A stretch of DNA of 64,000 nt from Dickeya zeae NCPPB 2538 (GTDB lineage: Bacteria; Pseudomonadota; Gammaproteobacteria; Enterobacterales; Enterobacteriaceae), in assembly GCF_000406165.1 (NCBI RefSeq), contig NZ_CM001977.1, forward strand, positions 2,865,064-2,929,063, given 5' to 3'. A program made the translations under genes and the position numbers. Positions 54,271-63,650 of the stretch are shown here, in pieces. Numbering within the stretch: the first letter of the stretch is position 1; every line of letters begins with the position of its first letter. The notes under the pieces are model-generated. The model had not been told where the DNA came from. It made no database searches and saw only the letters and a program-made list of their open reading frames with translations.

Positions 54271-55215
54271 CTATTGGTTACTGTCCGGGAACAGGAACGG
54301 GTTGATACTGCTGCGGGAAAAACCTTCTTCTTCCATTTTCACATCCAGTACCAGCGAGGCTAAATCGTCCGCCACCGCTTCGACCCGATGATCTTTTTCC
54401 TGATACAGCAGCTTCAGGTACGTCCCACAGTCGTCGCAGCTTTCCACTTTGATAGCCGCGTTCTCATCATCGAGCGACCAGTAGTGCAATTTGCCTGCCT
54501 GCTCGCAATTGCTGCATTTGACACGCACCATGTGCCACTCGGTTTCACACAGATTGCAGTGTAAATAACGCAGGCCGCTGGTGGTGCCAATCTGTACCAC
54601 CCCGGAGACCGGCATGCTGCCGCATACCGGGCAGAATTGGCGATGTTCGCCCTGTTCTGCCTGTGCCCGCCCTGGCAACTGTGTCGCCATCTGTGCCCAG
54701 TACAGCGACAACGCCGCCCAGACAAACGGGGCTTTATCGTTATTTTCCGCTGTGAACTGCTGGCTGAGCAGGGCATCCGCCAGTGAATCCCACTGCTGGG
54801 CTGACATTTTTTCCAGATTCTCCAGCGTGGCAAGCACCTGGCCGCTGGCAGCGGGCTTGAGTTCTTCGATCAACGCCTGCAACAACCGATGCCAGTGCGG
54901 GTCGCGGGTCAGGGTGGTGATATGCAGCGGCGGGCGCGCGGCAACGTTATCGTGTAAATCACCGCGGTGTAGCAACCCAGAGAGATCTTTCTCCAACGGA
55001 TGGTCATGACGCACTTTGTCCTGCGCCTCTACCACACTCGCGGCAAACAGCAGGTAATCCGCCAGCGGATGATCCTGCGCCAGTTGACGCAAGCGCTCAG
55101 CACGGCCACGGTACAAGCTCTTTAGGTTGGCAAACAACAAAGGAGGAATGACGCCGATGGTTGAGGTTTTCTCACTGTCAGCCAGTTGCTCCTGCGGCAC
55201 AATACGAATACTCAT
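54271..55215 (-). CDS. fdhE: Formate dehydrogenase accessory protein FdhE
   Basis: 314 residues. The C-terminal half has the rubredoxin-like CxxC motifs of the family: FCPVCGSMPVSG, YLHCNLCETEW, VKCSNCEQAGK and VESCDDCGTYLK, which bind iron. The N-terminus (SIRIVPQEQL) and IPPLLFANLKSLYRGRAERL fit E. coli FdhE. It is a cytosolic protein needed to make respiratory formate dehydrogenases active. Normally it directly follows fdoI; here another gene on the opposite strand lies between. Confidence 0.93.
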   Translation of the reverse strand: MSIRIVPQEQLADSEKTSTIGVIPPLLFANLKSLYRGRAERLRQLAQDHPLADYLLFAASVVEAQDKVRHDHPLEKDLSGLLHRGDLHDNVAARPPLHITTLTRDPHWHRLLQALIEELKPAASGQVLATLENLEKMSAQQWDSLADALLSQQFTAENNDKAPFVWAALSLYWAQMATQLPGRAQAEQGEHRQFCPVCGSMPVSGVVQIGTTSGLRYLHCNLCETEWHMVRVKCSNCEQAGKLHYWSLDDENAAIKVESCDDCGTYLKLLYQEKDHRVEAVADDLASLVLDVKMEEEGFSRSSINPFLFPDSNQ

Positions 55216-55508
55216 CAGGTGATGCTTCCTGTTTATCTATGTTGAAGAGACGCGGCGCTCGCGGCGAAGGCCCCGTTCTGATGCCCTCATGTTAGCAGGT
55301 TATTCCCCACAATCAGCAGGATTTTCCGCCGCCTACCTCGGAGTGGATACATCAACGAAACAAGATGGACACAACGGGTCATCAACCGCACAATGGAACG
55401 ACTGTGCTTGCTGACCGTCAGTCTGCTTTCGCTTTCGTTCATGTTGTCTTGAGGTAAGCATGATGTCGAAGCAGCACTGTCGATAGGTATCGCGATAATT
55501 CTGTCTAC

Positions 55509-56828
55509 ATGCTGGAAACGACATCTATGACTGCCGTTGCTTCTCACACGCCTCCATCAGGCACCACTCGGGTTTACCGCAAAATCGCCTGGCGATTGAT
55601 TCCCTTTTTGTGTCTGTGCTATCTCGCCGCCTACCTTGATCGCATCAATATCGGGCTGGCGAAACTTCAGATGGCGAACCAGTTGGCACTCAGCGACATC
55701 GCCTTCGGTCTGGGTGCCGGGCTATTCTTCGTCGGCTATATTTTGTTTGAGGTGCCCAGCAATCTGATTTTGCAACGTGTCGGCGCACGACTATGGATTG
55801 CACGCATCATGATAAGCTGGGGGCTGCTATCCGCCGGAACCCTGTTTGTCACCACACCAGGCCAGTTCTATGTCCTGCGTTTTCTGCTGGGTGCCGCCGA
55901 AGCCGGTTTTCTCCCCGGCGTGCTGTTTTACCTGACGCGCTGGTTCCCTTCCTGGCGACGCGGTCGCATTATTTCCCTGTTCATGATTGGCCTGCCGCTT
56001 TCCAGTGTGGTGGGTGCGCCTCTGTCTGGCTTTATCATGTCGCATTTTGATTCCGCTTACGGGCTACATGGCTGGCAGTGGATGTTCCTGCTGGAGGGGC
56101 TGCCAAGTGTACTACTGGGTGTGCTGACCTTCTGGCTGTTGCCGGAAAACATTGAACACGCACACTGGCTGAACGAAGCGGAAAGAATGCAGGTGCGTGC
56201 CGATTTGGCCATTGACACCCGTGAAGCGCCGTACCTGAAGCACCGCTTTCGCGACGGTTTTCTGAACCTGAAAGTCTGGATGCTGGGTGGTATCGACTTT
56301 TCGATTTTGCTGTGTGCTTATGCGATGGGGTTTTGGCTACCGACCTTCATTAAACAAGCCGGTGTGGCTGACATCGGACAGATTGGCGTACTGACCGCCC
56401 TCCCCAGTATCGCAGCATTGGCAGGTATGGTGCTGCTGGGAGCCAGTTCTGACCGGCTACGCGAACGACGCTGGCATATCATTGTGCCATTTTGGCTCGG
56501 TGCGGCAGCCATGGCAGCCAGTACCCTCTTCACCCACAATATCGTGATGACGGTGTTGCTGTTCTCGGTGGCGCAGGCCGCCATCATTGGCACCGTGCCG
56601 GTGTTCTTCAGCCTGCCAGCGACCTTTCTCACCGGTACCGCCGCGGCCACCGGCTTTGCGCTGGCTTGTTCACTGGCTAATATCGCCGGTCTGGTCAGCA
56701 ATTCAATTATGGGTTTTGCGATGGAGTTAACCGGTAGCGGTAATGGCGCGCTATGGTTCTTTGCTTTCTGCCTGTTGCTCAGTTCGCTGTTGGTAGTGGC
56801 ACTACCGGCAAAACTGGTAAATAGGTGA
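55509..56828 (+). CDS. MFS transporter of the anion:cation symporter family (tartrate/4-hydroxyphenylacetate type)
   Basis: 439 residues, 12 membrane segments. YRKIAWRLIPFLCLCYLAAY then LDRINIGLAKLQM is the ACS-family helix 1 signature; FVGYILFEVPSNLILQRVGA, RFLLGAAEAGFLPGVLFYLT and WFPSWRRGRIISLFM follow. Members import organic anions such as tartrate, phthalate, 4-hydroxyphenylacetate and hexuronates. The substrate is not resolved. It sits alone between fdhE and fdoI, on the other strand. ATG at 55527 is an alternative start. Confidence 0.87.
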   Translation: MLETTSMTAVASHTPPSGTTRVYRKIAWRLIPFLCLCYLAAYLDRINIGLAKLQMANQLALSDIAFGLGAGLFFVGYILFEVPSNLILQRVGARLWIARIMISWGLLSAGTLFVTTPGQFYVLRFLLGAAEAGFLPGVLFYLTRWFPSWRRGRIISLFMIGLPLSSVVGAPLSGFIMSHFDSAYGLHGWQWMFLLEGLPSVLLGVLTFWLLPENIEHAHWLNEAERMQVRADLAIDTREAPYLKHRFRDGFLNLKVWMLGGIDFSILLCAYAMGFWLPTFIKQAGVADIGQIGVLTALPSIAALAGMVLLGASSDRLRERRWHIIVPFWLGAAAMAASTLFTHNIVMTVLLFSVAQAAIIGTVPVFFSLPATFLTGTAAATGFALACSLANIAGLVSNSIMGFAMELTGSGNGALWFFAFCLLLSSLLVVALPAKLVNR

Positions 56829-56945
56829 GTTAGGCTGTAGGCAAACAGCCATGTTGCTTTGTGAACGAATAAGTTTGTCTGATCAGGGAAGAGTTTCGTG
56901 CGAGGTAAACGGTGTCATTTCTTTGTTACCTCATCGCACGCACGA

Positions 56946-56975
56946 CAAGGAGAGGCTCAACGCCGCCTCTCCTTG
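56946..56975. terminator. Hairpin between the MFS gene and fdoI
   Basis: A perfect 11-bp stem CAAGGAGAGGC / GCCTCTCCTTG with an 8-base loop, between convergent genes. No clear T run on either side. Confidence 0.6.
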
Positions 56976-56994
56976 ACCTGGTTTGTAATGAGGA

Positions 56995-57627
56995 TCAGTG
57001 CTTATCCTGCCCTTTGGATTGCAGCTCACGATACCAGCGCGGATGGTGTTTCTTCGCCCAACCGCTGGATACCCAGCCTTCCACCATCGCGGTGATGGTG
57101 CCCTTCACCCACAGCGCGGCATACACATGCACCATGATGGTCAGGATCAAACCGACTGCGGATACCGAGTGCACCACCAGAGCGGCACGGATCACAGGGA
57201 TGGAGAACGACGGCGCAAAGTAAGGCCGCCAAATCACAATCCCGCTTGCCAGCAACAGCAGCAGACAGAGAATCGCCAGCCAAAAAACGCACTTCTGACC
57301 GAAGTTGTACCGACCGGTATCACCAACCTCTTCGTTACGAGCAATTTTGTGGATGTTTTTCGCCCACTCCAAATCGCTGCGCTCAATCAGGTTGTGTTTC
57401 CAGTAACGTAAAAACATCAGCAGGAAGGCGACAAACATCACCACGCCGACAAACGGGTGCAGGATACGCGCCAGTTGCGGCGTGCCCAGCACACTCATCA
57501 GCCAGTTGAACGACGGGAAGAAAAACCCTAATCCGCTGAGTGCGGCAAACACAAAGCAGAACGCCACAATCCAGTGATTAATGCGCTCGGGGGCGCTGTA
57601 ACGCTGAATTCGATTACTCTTTTTCAT
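56995..57627 (-). CDS. fdoI: Formate dehydrogenase-O, cytochrome b556 subunit
   Basis: 210 residues from the ATG at 57627 (GAGGG ribosome site at 8 bases), overlapping the end of fdoH by 14 bases. Four membrane helices; haem-ligand histidines in ERINHWIVAFCFVFAALSG, LHPFVGVVMFVAFLLMFLR, VVHSVSAVGLILTIMVHVYA. It passes electrons from the iron-sulphur subunit to the quinone pool in the inner membrane. Confidence 0.93.
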   Translation of the reverse strand: MKKSNRIQRYSAPERINHWIVAFCFVFAALSGLGFFFPSFNWLMSVLGTPQLARILHPFVGVVMFVAFLLMFLRYWKHNLIERSDLEWAKNIHKIARNEEVGDTGRYNFGQKCVFWLAILCLLLLLASGIVIWRPYFAPSFSIPVIRAALVVHSVSAVGLILTIMVHVYAALWVKGTITAMVEGWVSSGWAKKHHPRWYRELQSKGQDKH

Positions 57628-58516
57628 GCTGCTTGCCCTCGTGGTGCGCTTCGTCATCGTCTTCTACCCGGTTCGGGCCGATACCCACGTAGTGGAATAC
57701 GCTGGCCGCGAAGGTGGCGGCAAAACCGATGGCCGCCAACGGCTTCCAGATGCCTTTCCAGAAGGTAACTGCCGGGCTGATGGTCGGGTTAGCAGGCAGA
57801 CCGTTATACAGCTCTGGCCGGTCTGCATGGTGCAGCACGTACATCACGTGTGTGCCCCCCACCCCTGCCGGGTCGTACAGACCGGCATTCTGATAACCGC
57901 GGCTGTTCAGGTCTTTCACCCGTTCGGCCGCCAGCACTTTCATCTCGTCTTTGGTACCGAAATGAATCGCACCGGTCGGGCAGGTTTTCACGCACGACGG
58001 CTCCTGGCCGACTTCCACACGATCGACACACAAGGTGCACTTGTACACCTTGTTATCGTCCTTATTCATGCGCGGCACATTGAACGGGCAGCCAGCGATA
58101 CAGTAGCCACAACCGATGCAGTGCTCGGACTGAAAATCGACGATGCCGTTAGCGTACTGGATAATCGCGCCTTCCGACGGGCACGCCTTCAGGCAGCCCG
58201 GGTCGGCACAGTGCATGCAGCCATCCTTACGGATAAGCCACTCCAGCTTGCCGTTTTCCTCGAACTCGGCAAACTTCATGACCGTCCAGGACTTAGCGCT
58301 CAAATCGGTCGGGTTGTCGTACACCCCTACGTTATGCCCCACCTCGTCACGGATGTCGTTCCACTCGGAACAGGCCACCTGACAGGCTTTACAGCCGATA
58401 CAAGTGGTCACATCGATCAGTTTGGCCACCTGCTCTTTATGGTTGCGGGCCTGCGGCGGTGGCGTCAGTGAGTTAGTCGCGGAGCGACGGATAATATCTT
58501 GTGATTGCATTGCCAT
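57614..58516 (-). CDS. fdoH: Formate dehydrogenase-O, iron-sulphur subunit
   Basis: 300 residues. Four [4Fe-4S] clusters are set by the Cys motifs CIGCKACQVACSEW, CMHCADPGCLKACP, CIGCGYCIAGCPFNVP and CTLCVDRVEVGQEPSCVKTCP. A single C-terminal membrane helix (LAAIGFAATFAASVFHYV) anchors it. It connects the catalytic subunit in the periplasm to FdoI. It starts 15 bases after fdoG. Confidence 0.95.
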   Translation of the reverse strand: MAMQSQDIIRRSATNSLTPPPQARNHKEQVAKLIDVTTCIGCKACQVACSEWNDIRDEVGHNVGVYDNPTDLSAKSWTVMKFAEFEENGKLEWLIRKDGCMHCADPGCLKACPSEGAIIQYANGIVDFQSEHCIGCGYCIAGCPFNVPRMNKDDNKVYKCTLCVDRVEVGQEPSCVKTCPTGAIHFGTKDEMKVLAAERVKDLNSRGYQNAGLYDPAGVGGTHVMYVLHHADRPELYNGLPANPTISPAVTFWKGIWKPLAAIGFAATFAASVFHYVGIGPNRVEDDDEAHHEGKQHEKE

Positions 58517-58531
58517 AATGTTTCTCCGCGA

Positions 58532-61500
58532 CTACGCTTTTTCCACATTAACCAGAAACGCCTTGTATTCCGGCGTCTGACTGTTGGCGTCACCGACATG
58601 CGGCGTCAAGATATTCGCCATAAAGCCTTTCTGGGTGGTGCCTTCAAAGCCCCAGTGACAAGGCACGCCGATGGTTTCCACCGGTTTGCCCTGAATCATC
58701 AGGGTACGGATACGCTTGGTAACGACTGCCTTCGCCTTGATATATCCTCGTTTACTGCTGACTTTCACCACATCGCCGGCCTGGATACCCTTCTGCTTCG
58801 CCAGCCCTTCGCCGATTTCCACAAACTGCTCCGGCTGAACGATGGCGTTAAGACGCGCATGTTTCGTCCAGTGGCGGAACAACTCGGTAATCGAGTAGGT
58901 CGTGGCAACAAACGGGAATTCTTCCACCGTTCCCATATACGGGCGGTCGGCAGGCAGAATACGGGCAGCCGGGTTAACCTGAACCTTGCTGTAAACCGGG
59001 TTGGTTTTCAGCGGCGATTCCAGCGGCTCATAGTGTGCCGGGAACGGCCCTTCGGCCATCTTGTCGAGAGCGAACAGACGCCCCAGCCCTTCGGCGTTCA
59101 TAATAAACGGACCGGCAGCGCTACCCGGCGGCACAGTGGCGGCGAAATCGGGCACATCTATCCCCGTCCACTTCTGGCCGTTCCAGCGAATCAGTTCACG
59201 TTTTGGATCCCACGGGCGGCCTTGTTCGTCAGCCGAGGCACGGTTGTAAAGAATGCGACGGTTTTGCGGCCAGCACCAGGCCCAGCCCGGCGTACAGCCC
59301 AAACCTGATGGGTCGGCGTTGTCGCGACGCGCCATCTGGTTACCCGCCTCGGTCCACGAACCGGCGTAAATCCAGCAGAAGCTGGCCGTGCTGCCGTCAT
59401 CGCGCAGCACCGAGAAGTCAGGCAGCAGTTGCCCTTTCTTCAACAACAGGTTGCCTTTATCGTCGTACAGATCCGCCAGCGCGCGGCCGTTGGCTTCTTT
59501 GGTAATTTCCTCGGCGGACGGGTCTTCCGGCTGCAGGTAATTCCAGCTCATGTTCAACACGGGCTCAGGATTAGCGCCACCTTCTTTGGCATACAACTCA
59601 CGCAGACGCAGGAACAGGCCAGCGATAATCACCCCGTCGTGGCGCGCTTCACCTGGCGGCTCAGCGCCCTGATAGTGCCATTGCAGCCAGCGGCCGGAGT
59701 TAACGATGGAGCCGTTTTCTTCGGCAAAACAGCTCGACGGCAGGCGGAACACCTCAGTCTGAATCTTACTGGGGTCGACATCATTCAGCTCACCGTGGTT
59801 CTGCCAGAAGTTGGAGGTTTCAGTCGCCAGCGGGTCAATGATCACCAGATATTTCAGCTTTTTCAGGGCATCACGAGCCCGGTTGGAGTCCGCGAAGGCC
59901 GCCATCGGGTTGAACCCCTGCACGATATAGCCGTTGACCTTGCCGTCCAGCATCATCCGGGAATACGCCAGCGCATCGTAGCTCTTGTCCCACTTCGGCA
60001 GCCAGTCATACCCCCAGTCATTCTCTTTGGTCGCTTTATCGCCCCAGAAACTCTTCAGCATGCTGATAAAGAACTTCGGCGTATTCTTCCAGTAGTTGAC
60101 CTGATCCGGCAGCAGCGCTTTCGGTGTTATCTGATCCAGATACATCGACAGCGAGGTTTGTTTTTCCGATGGCAGCGGCATGTAGCCCGGCAGGTTCAGC
60201 GACAACAACCCCAAATCGGTGTAGCCCTGAATGTTCGAGTGACCGCGCAGTGCGTTCACACCGCCGCCCGCCATACCAACGTTACCCAGCAACAACTGCA
60301 CCATGGCCGCGGTACGGATAATCTGTGCGCCTGCGGTGTGCTGCGTCCAGCCAAGGGCATACATGATGGTAGCCGTACGATCCGGTACGCAAGTCGAGGC
60401 CAGTTGCTCACAAATGGTCAGGAAATCCTGCTTCGGCGTGCCGCACACATTGGTTACCAGGTCCGGCGTATAACGGCTGACGTGCTCTTTGAGCAGATTC
60501 CAGACGCAGCGCGGATCACTGAGTGTGTCATCACGTTTGGCAAAACCGTTTTCATCCAGCGCATACTGCCAGCTGGTGCGGTCGTACTTACGCTCTTTCT
60601 CGTCGTAACCGCTAAACAGGCCTTCATCAAAGTGGTAATCGTCACGCACGATCAGGCTGGCGTTGGTATACGCCTTCACATACGGCATCTGCACTTTGTT
60701 GTGGATAAGCAGATAATTGACGACACCCAGCAGGAAGGTGATATCGGACCCGGCGCGAATCGGCGAATACATGTCGGCAACGGCGGCCGAGCGGTTAAAA
60801 CGCGGATCGACGACTATCAGTTTGGCGCCGTTGTGAATCTTGGCCTCTACGGCCCATTTGAATCCGACCGGATGTGCTTCTGCCGGGTTGCCCCCCATCA
60901 CCAGAATCACATTGGCGTTCTTAATGTCGACCCAGTTATTGGTCATCGCACCGCGACCAAAGGTCGGTGCCAGTGCCGCTACCGTTGGACCATGACACAG
61001 ACGCGCTTGCGTATCGATGCCGATCATACCCAGTGCGCGGGCAAATTTTTGATCCAGTATTCCGGTTTCATTACTGGCAGCGGAGGAGCACAGCATCCCG
61101 GTCGTCAGCCAACGGTTAACCGTCACACCAGCGGCGTTTTTCTCAACGAAATTGGCATCGCGGTCTTTTTTCATCAATGTGGCGATGCGTTCGAACGCCT
61201 CTTCCCAACTGATGCGCTGCCATTTGTCCGAGCCAGGCGCGCGGTATTCCGGGTATTTCAGGCGCTGATCGCTATGGATAAAATCGACCAGACCGGCCCC
61301 TTTCGGGCATAACGAACCACGGCTCACCGGATGATCCGGATCCCCTTCAATGTGGTAAATGGAGGCGTTGGCGTTTTTGGCCCCATCGCCCAGGCTGTAC
61401 ATCAGAATACCGCACCCGACTGAACAGTAAGTGCAATTATTCCGGGTTTCTTTGGCTCGCAATAGCTTGTATTGCCGCGTTTCGGCTAACGCCGCACTGG

Positions 61501-61582
61501 GCGAGAACCCCAGAGCGGTGACCGTCGTTCCGGCCATACCGCCTGCGCATATTTTAAAGAACTGCCTTCTGCTGACCTGCAT
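58532..61582 (-). CDS. fdoG: Formate dehydrogenase-O, molybdopterin catalytic subunit with Cys in place of Sec
   Basis: 1016 residues from the ATG at 61582 (GAGGAA ribosome site). The Tat signal is QVSRRQFFKICAGGMAGTTV. A [4Fe-4S] motif CTYCSVGCGILMYS follows at about 50. At residue 196, DTQARLCHGPTVAALAP holds a Cys codon (TGT) where E. coli FdoG and FdnG use selenocysteine (UGA). The neighbouring His is kept. The remaining molybdopterin domains are full length. It oxidises formate to CO2 on the periplasmic face. First gene of fdoGHI. Confidence 0.95.
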   Translation of the reverse strand: MQVSRRQFFKICAGGMAGTTVTALGFSPSAALAETRQYKLLRAKETRNNCTYCSVGCGILMYSLGDGAKNANASIYHIEGDPDHPVSRGSLCPKGAGLVDFIHSDQRLKYPEYRAPGSDKWQRISWEEAFERIATLMKKDRDANFVEKNAAGVTVNRWLTTGMLCSSAASNETGILDQKFARALGMIGIDTQARLCHGPTVAALAPTFGRGAMTNNWVDIKNANVILVMGGNPAEAHPVGFKWAVEAKIHNGAKLIVVDPRFNRSAAVADMYSPIRAGSDITFLLGVVNYLLIHNKVQMPYVKAYTNASLIVRDDYHFDEGLFSGYDEKERKYDRTSWQYALDENGFAKRDDTLSDPRCVWNLLKEHVSRYTPDLVTNVCGTPKQDFLTICEQLASTCVPDRTATIMYALGWTQHTAGAQIIRTAAMVQLLLGNVGMAGGGVNALRGHSNIQGYTDLGLLSLNLPGYMPLPSEKQTSLSMYLDQITPKALLPDQVNYWKNTPKFFISMLKSFWGDKATKENDWGYDWLPKWDKSYDALAYSRMMLDGKVNGYIVQGFNPMAAFADSNRARDALKKLKYLVIIDPLATETSNFWQNHGELNDVDPSKIQTEVFRLPSSCFAEENGSIVNSGRWLQWHYQGAEPPGEARHDGVIIAGLFLRLRELYAKEGGANPEPVLNMSWNYLQPEDPSAEEITKEANGRALADLYDDKGNLLLKKGQLLPDFSVLRDDGSTASFCWIYAGSWTEAGNQMARRDNADPSGLGCTPGWAWCWPQNRRILYNRASADEQGRPWDPKRELIRWNGQKWTGIDVPDFAATVPPGSAAGPFIMNAEGLGRLFALDKMAEGPFPAHYEPLESPLKTNPVYSKVQVNPAARILPADRPYMGTVEEFPFVATTYSITELFRHWTKHARLNAIVQPEQFVEIGEGLAKQKGIQAGDVVKVSSKRGYIKAKAVVTKRIRTLMIQGKPVETIGVPCHWGFEGTTQKGFMANILTPHVGDANSQTPEYKAFLVNVEKA

Positions 61583-61929
61583 GGGAGATTCCTCGCACGA
61601 CATCACTCAGAGCGATACCCCTCATACATCGAATTGCAGGTCCATCGGCAGTGCTATCAGGCCCACCTGAGCCCTACCCTGAAAAGGCAACGCGCGGCGT
61701 TGTTCAACACGTTGTCCCGCAACTCTGATTATTGGGGGTAATATCGTATTTTATGTATTAATGCTTTATTAATATGAATGAATGCTGACGGGGGGAGTGC
61801 ATAAACCCCTATCAAACATATGTATTATGTACCGACGAATAAAAAGCGCCAATTAATTATCTCAATAACAACAAATAAGTCACAATTCATCGTGGGGTAG
61901 CTGTTTTTTAACGTTATCACGCAGTTAAG

Positions 61930-61948
61930 AATAATCATTCTCATTATC
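61930..61948. promoter_or_regulatory. Fur-like box
   Basis: AATAATCATTCTCATTATC agrees with the 19-base Fur consensus at 15 positions. It is about 350 bases upstream of fdoG and 270 bases past the MocR gene's end, with no iron-uptake gene in the window. Confidence 0.5.
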
Positions 61949-62115
61949 AAAAGACCCCAACCCCTTGTATCGCTATATATTTATTTACATATCGATTGCA
62001 GACGAATGCCCTTCGCCACGTTATACCAATGAGAAATAATTAAGATTTTCTTTATAAAGAAAACAGAGTATCTGTTGCTTCGACGAATAAAGAGGAATAC
62101 CGGTCTGACGATAAG

Positions 62116-62207
62116 AAAATAAATAACGCAGACGACGTAAAATAAATAACGCCCGGCATGATATGACCGTGAATCGATTATTTTTGATGGGGAACGATAA
62201 ATAACGC
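62116..62207. repeat. Three short direct repeats
   Basis: AAAATAAATAACGC occurs at 62116 and 62139 (period 23) and its core ATAAATAACGC again at 62197. They lie just beyond the 3' end of the MocR gene. Function unknown. Confidence 0.6.
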
Positions 62208-62217
62208 GGGTTACCGA

Positions 62218-63645
62218 TCAGGACGAGGAGAGTGCGTTTCTCAACAATGTCGCCAACGCGATAATGGCGTTTTCCGTTTTCTCCTGCCATTCGAAAGAGG
62301 TATTGATACGAAAGTAGCGGTCAAACTTATCGCTGGTCGTGAACATGCGGCCCGGCGCGATACTGATATTCAGAGCCAGTGCCTGCTGATACAGGTCAAT
62401 ACTGTTGATGCCATCTGGCAACCCCAGCCACAGAAAATAGCCACCATCGGCGTAGTAAATATCCACACCGGCCGGGAAATGCGCTTTCATTGCCAGATAT
62501 AAGCGGTGTTTGCGTTGCTCCAGCGTACGCCGCAGACGCCGCAGATGACTATCGTAGCTACTGGTCGCCAGATAATCGGCCACCGCCAATTGCATCGGTG
62601 CACTGGCAGACAGCGTGCTCATCAGTTGCAGCCGCTGGACACCTTGTGCAAAGCGACCTGCCGCCACCCAGCCAACACGAAATCCGGCGACCAGATTTTT
62701 TGAAAACGAAGAGCAGTGCAATACCTGCCCTTGCGTATCCAACGCTTTGACCGGCAGCGGACGATGGGGGCCGGCGTACAGCTCGCTGTAGACATCATCT
62801 TCAATCAACGGTACCTGATGTTCGCTCAACAGCGCGGCCAGTTGCTGCTTTTTCTCCCATGCCAGCGTACAACCAAGCGGGTTATGAAAATTGGTCATCA
62901 GCCAGCAGGCGCGGATCGGATAGTCCTGCAATGCCTGTCGCAATGCCGCCAGATCAATACCGGTATGCGGATGGGTGGCGATAGCAATCGCCTTCAACTG
63001 CAAACGTTCGATAGCCTGCAATGCGCCGTAAAACGACGGCGACTCCACCACCACATAATCGCCGGGCCGGGTCAACATTTGCAGGCTGAGGTTCAGTGAC
63101 TCCATGGCGCCACTGGTAATGACTATTTCCTCCGGCGATACCGCGATACCTTGCAGCGCATAACGCTGGGCTATCTGTTTGCGTAAACGTTCATTGCCGG
63201 GCGGCAGGTTATCCAGCGCACTCTCCGGTTGCATACGGCGTGCTACCGTCGCCAATGAACGGGTTAACTGGCGCTGAGGAAACAACCGGGGATCGGGAAA
63301 AGCCGACCCAAACGGCACCACGCCGGGCGAACGGCTGGCGTGCAGCACATCAAAAATGAAGCGGTTAACGTCAACATTTTCCGTCAGATGCACCGCTTCA
63401 CCCTCGCTCACTGGCGCAGACGGGCGTTCAATGCGCGGGGCGGCGTAATAACCCGATTGCGGGCGCGACACAATCCAGCCCTGACTTTCCAGTAGCTGAT
63501 AGGCATGCAGCACCGTCATCAGACTCAGGCCCGAATGCACCGCCTTTTCGCGCAACGACGGCAGTTTTTCCCCCGGTTGCCAGATACCCGACTGTAACTG
63601 CTCGCGCATCTGGTCAGCCAGTTGTTCGAACTTAGCCAGTGTCAT
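62218..63645 (-). CDS. MocR-type regulator: GntR helix-turn-helix fused to an aminotransferase-like domain
   Basis: 475 residues from the ATG at 63645. Residues 1-70 form a GntR winged helix (QLQSGIWQPGEKLPSLREKA, SGLSLMTVLHAYQLLESQGW). Residues about 100-470 are a class I aminotransferase fold with the PLP lysine in HCSSFSKNLVAGFRVGWVAA and the Asn of TNFHNPLG. Proteins of this build (PdxR, GabR, YdcR) sense PLP adducts and control vitamin B6 or amino-acid genes. A GGAG sequence sits only 1 base before this ATG, so a start up to 19 codons upstream is possible. It may regulate the amidotransferase gene just upstream. Confidence 0.85.
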   Translation of the reverse strand: MTLAKFEQLADQMREQLQSGIWQPGEKLPSLREKAVHSGLSLMTVLHAYQLLESQGWIVSRPQSGYYAAPRIERPSAPVSEGEAVHLTENVDVNRFIFDVLHASRSPGVVPFGSAFPDPRLFPQRQLTRSLATVARRMQPESALDNLPPGNERLRKQIAQRYALQGIAVSPEEIVITSGAMESLNLSLQMLTRPGDYVVVESPSFYGALQAIERLQLKAIAIATHPHTGIDLAALRQALQDYPIRACWLMTNFHNPLGCTLAWEKKQQLAALLSEHQVPLIEDDVYSELYAGPHRPLPVKALDTQGQVLHCSSFSKNLVAGFRVGWVAAGRFAQGVQRLQLMSTLSASAPMQLAVADYLATSSYDSHLRRLRRTLEQRKHRLYLAMKAHFPAGVDIYYADGGYFLWLGLPDGINSIDLYQQALALNISIAPGRMFTTSDKFDRYFRINTSFEWQEKTENAIIALATLLRNALSSS

Positions 63646-63650
63646 GCTCC

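Larger units (their letters stand above)
61583..62217. other. Gene-free region upstream of fdoG
   Basis: About 635 bases, AT-rich, between fdoG and the 3' end of the MocR gene. It holds a Fur-like box and three copies of an AATAAATAACGC-like repeat, listed separately. A frame at 62021-62290 has no support as a gene. Confidence 0.5.

Noticed and set aside
59429..61312. A 627-codon open frame antisense to fdoG
   Set aside because: It mirrors the codon structure of a conserved GC-rich gene, has no ribosome site and no recognisable domain.
62021..62290. 89-codon minus-strand frame upstream of fdoG
   Set aside because: It overlaps the end of the MocR gene and repeats; no homology or start signal.
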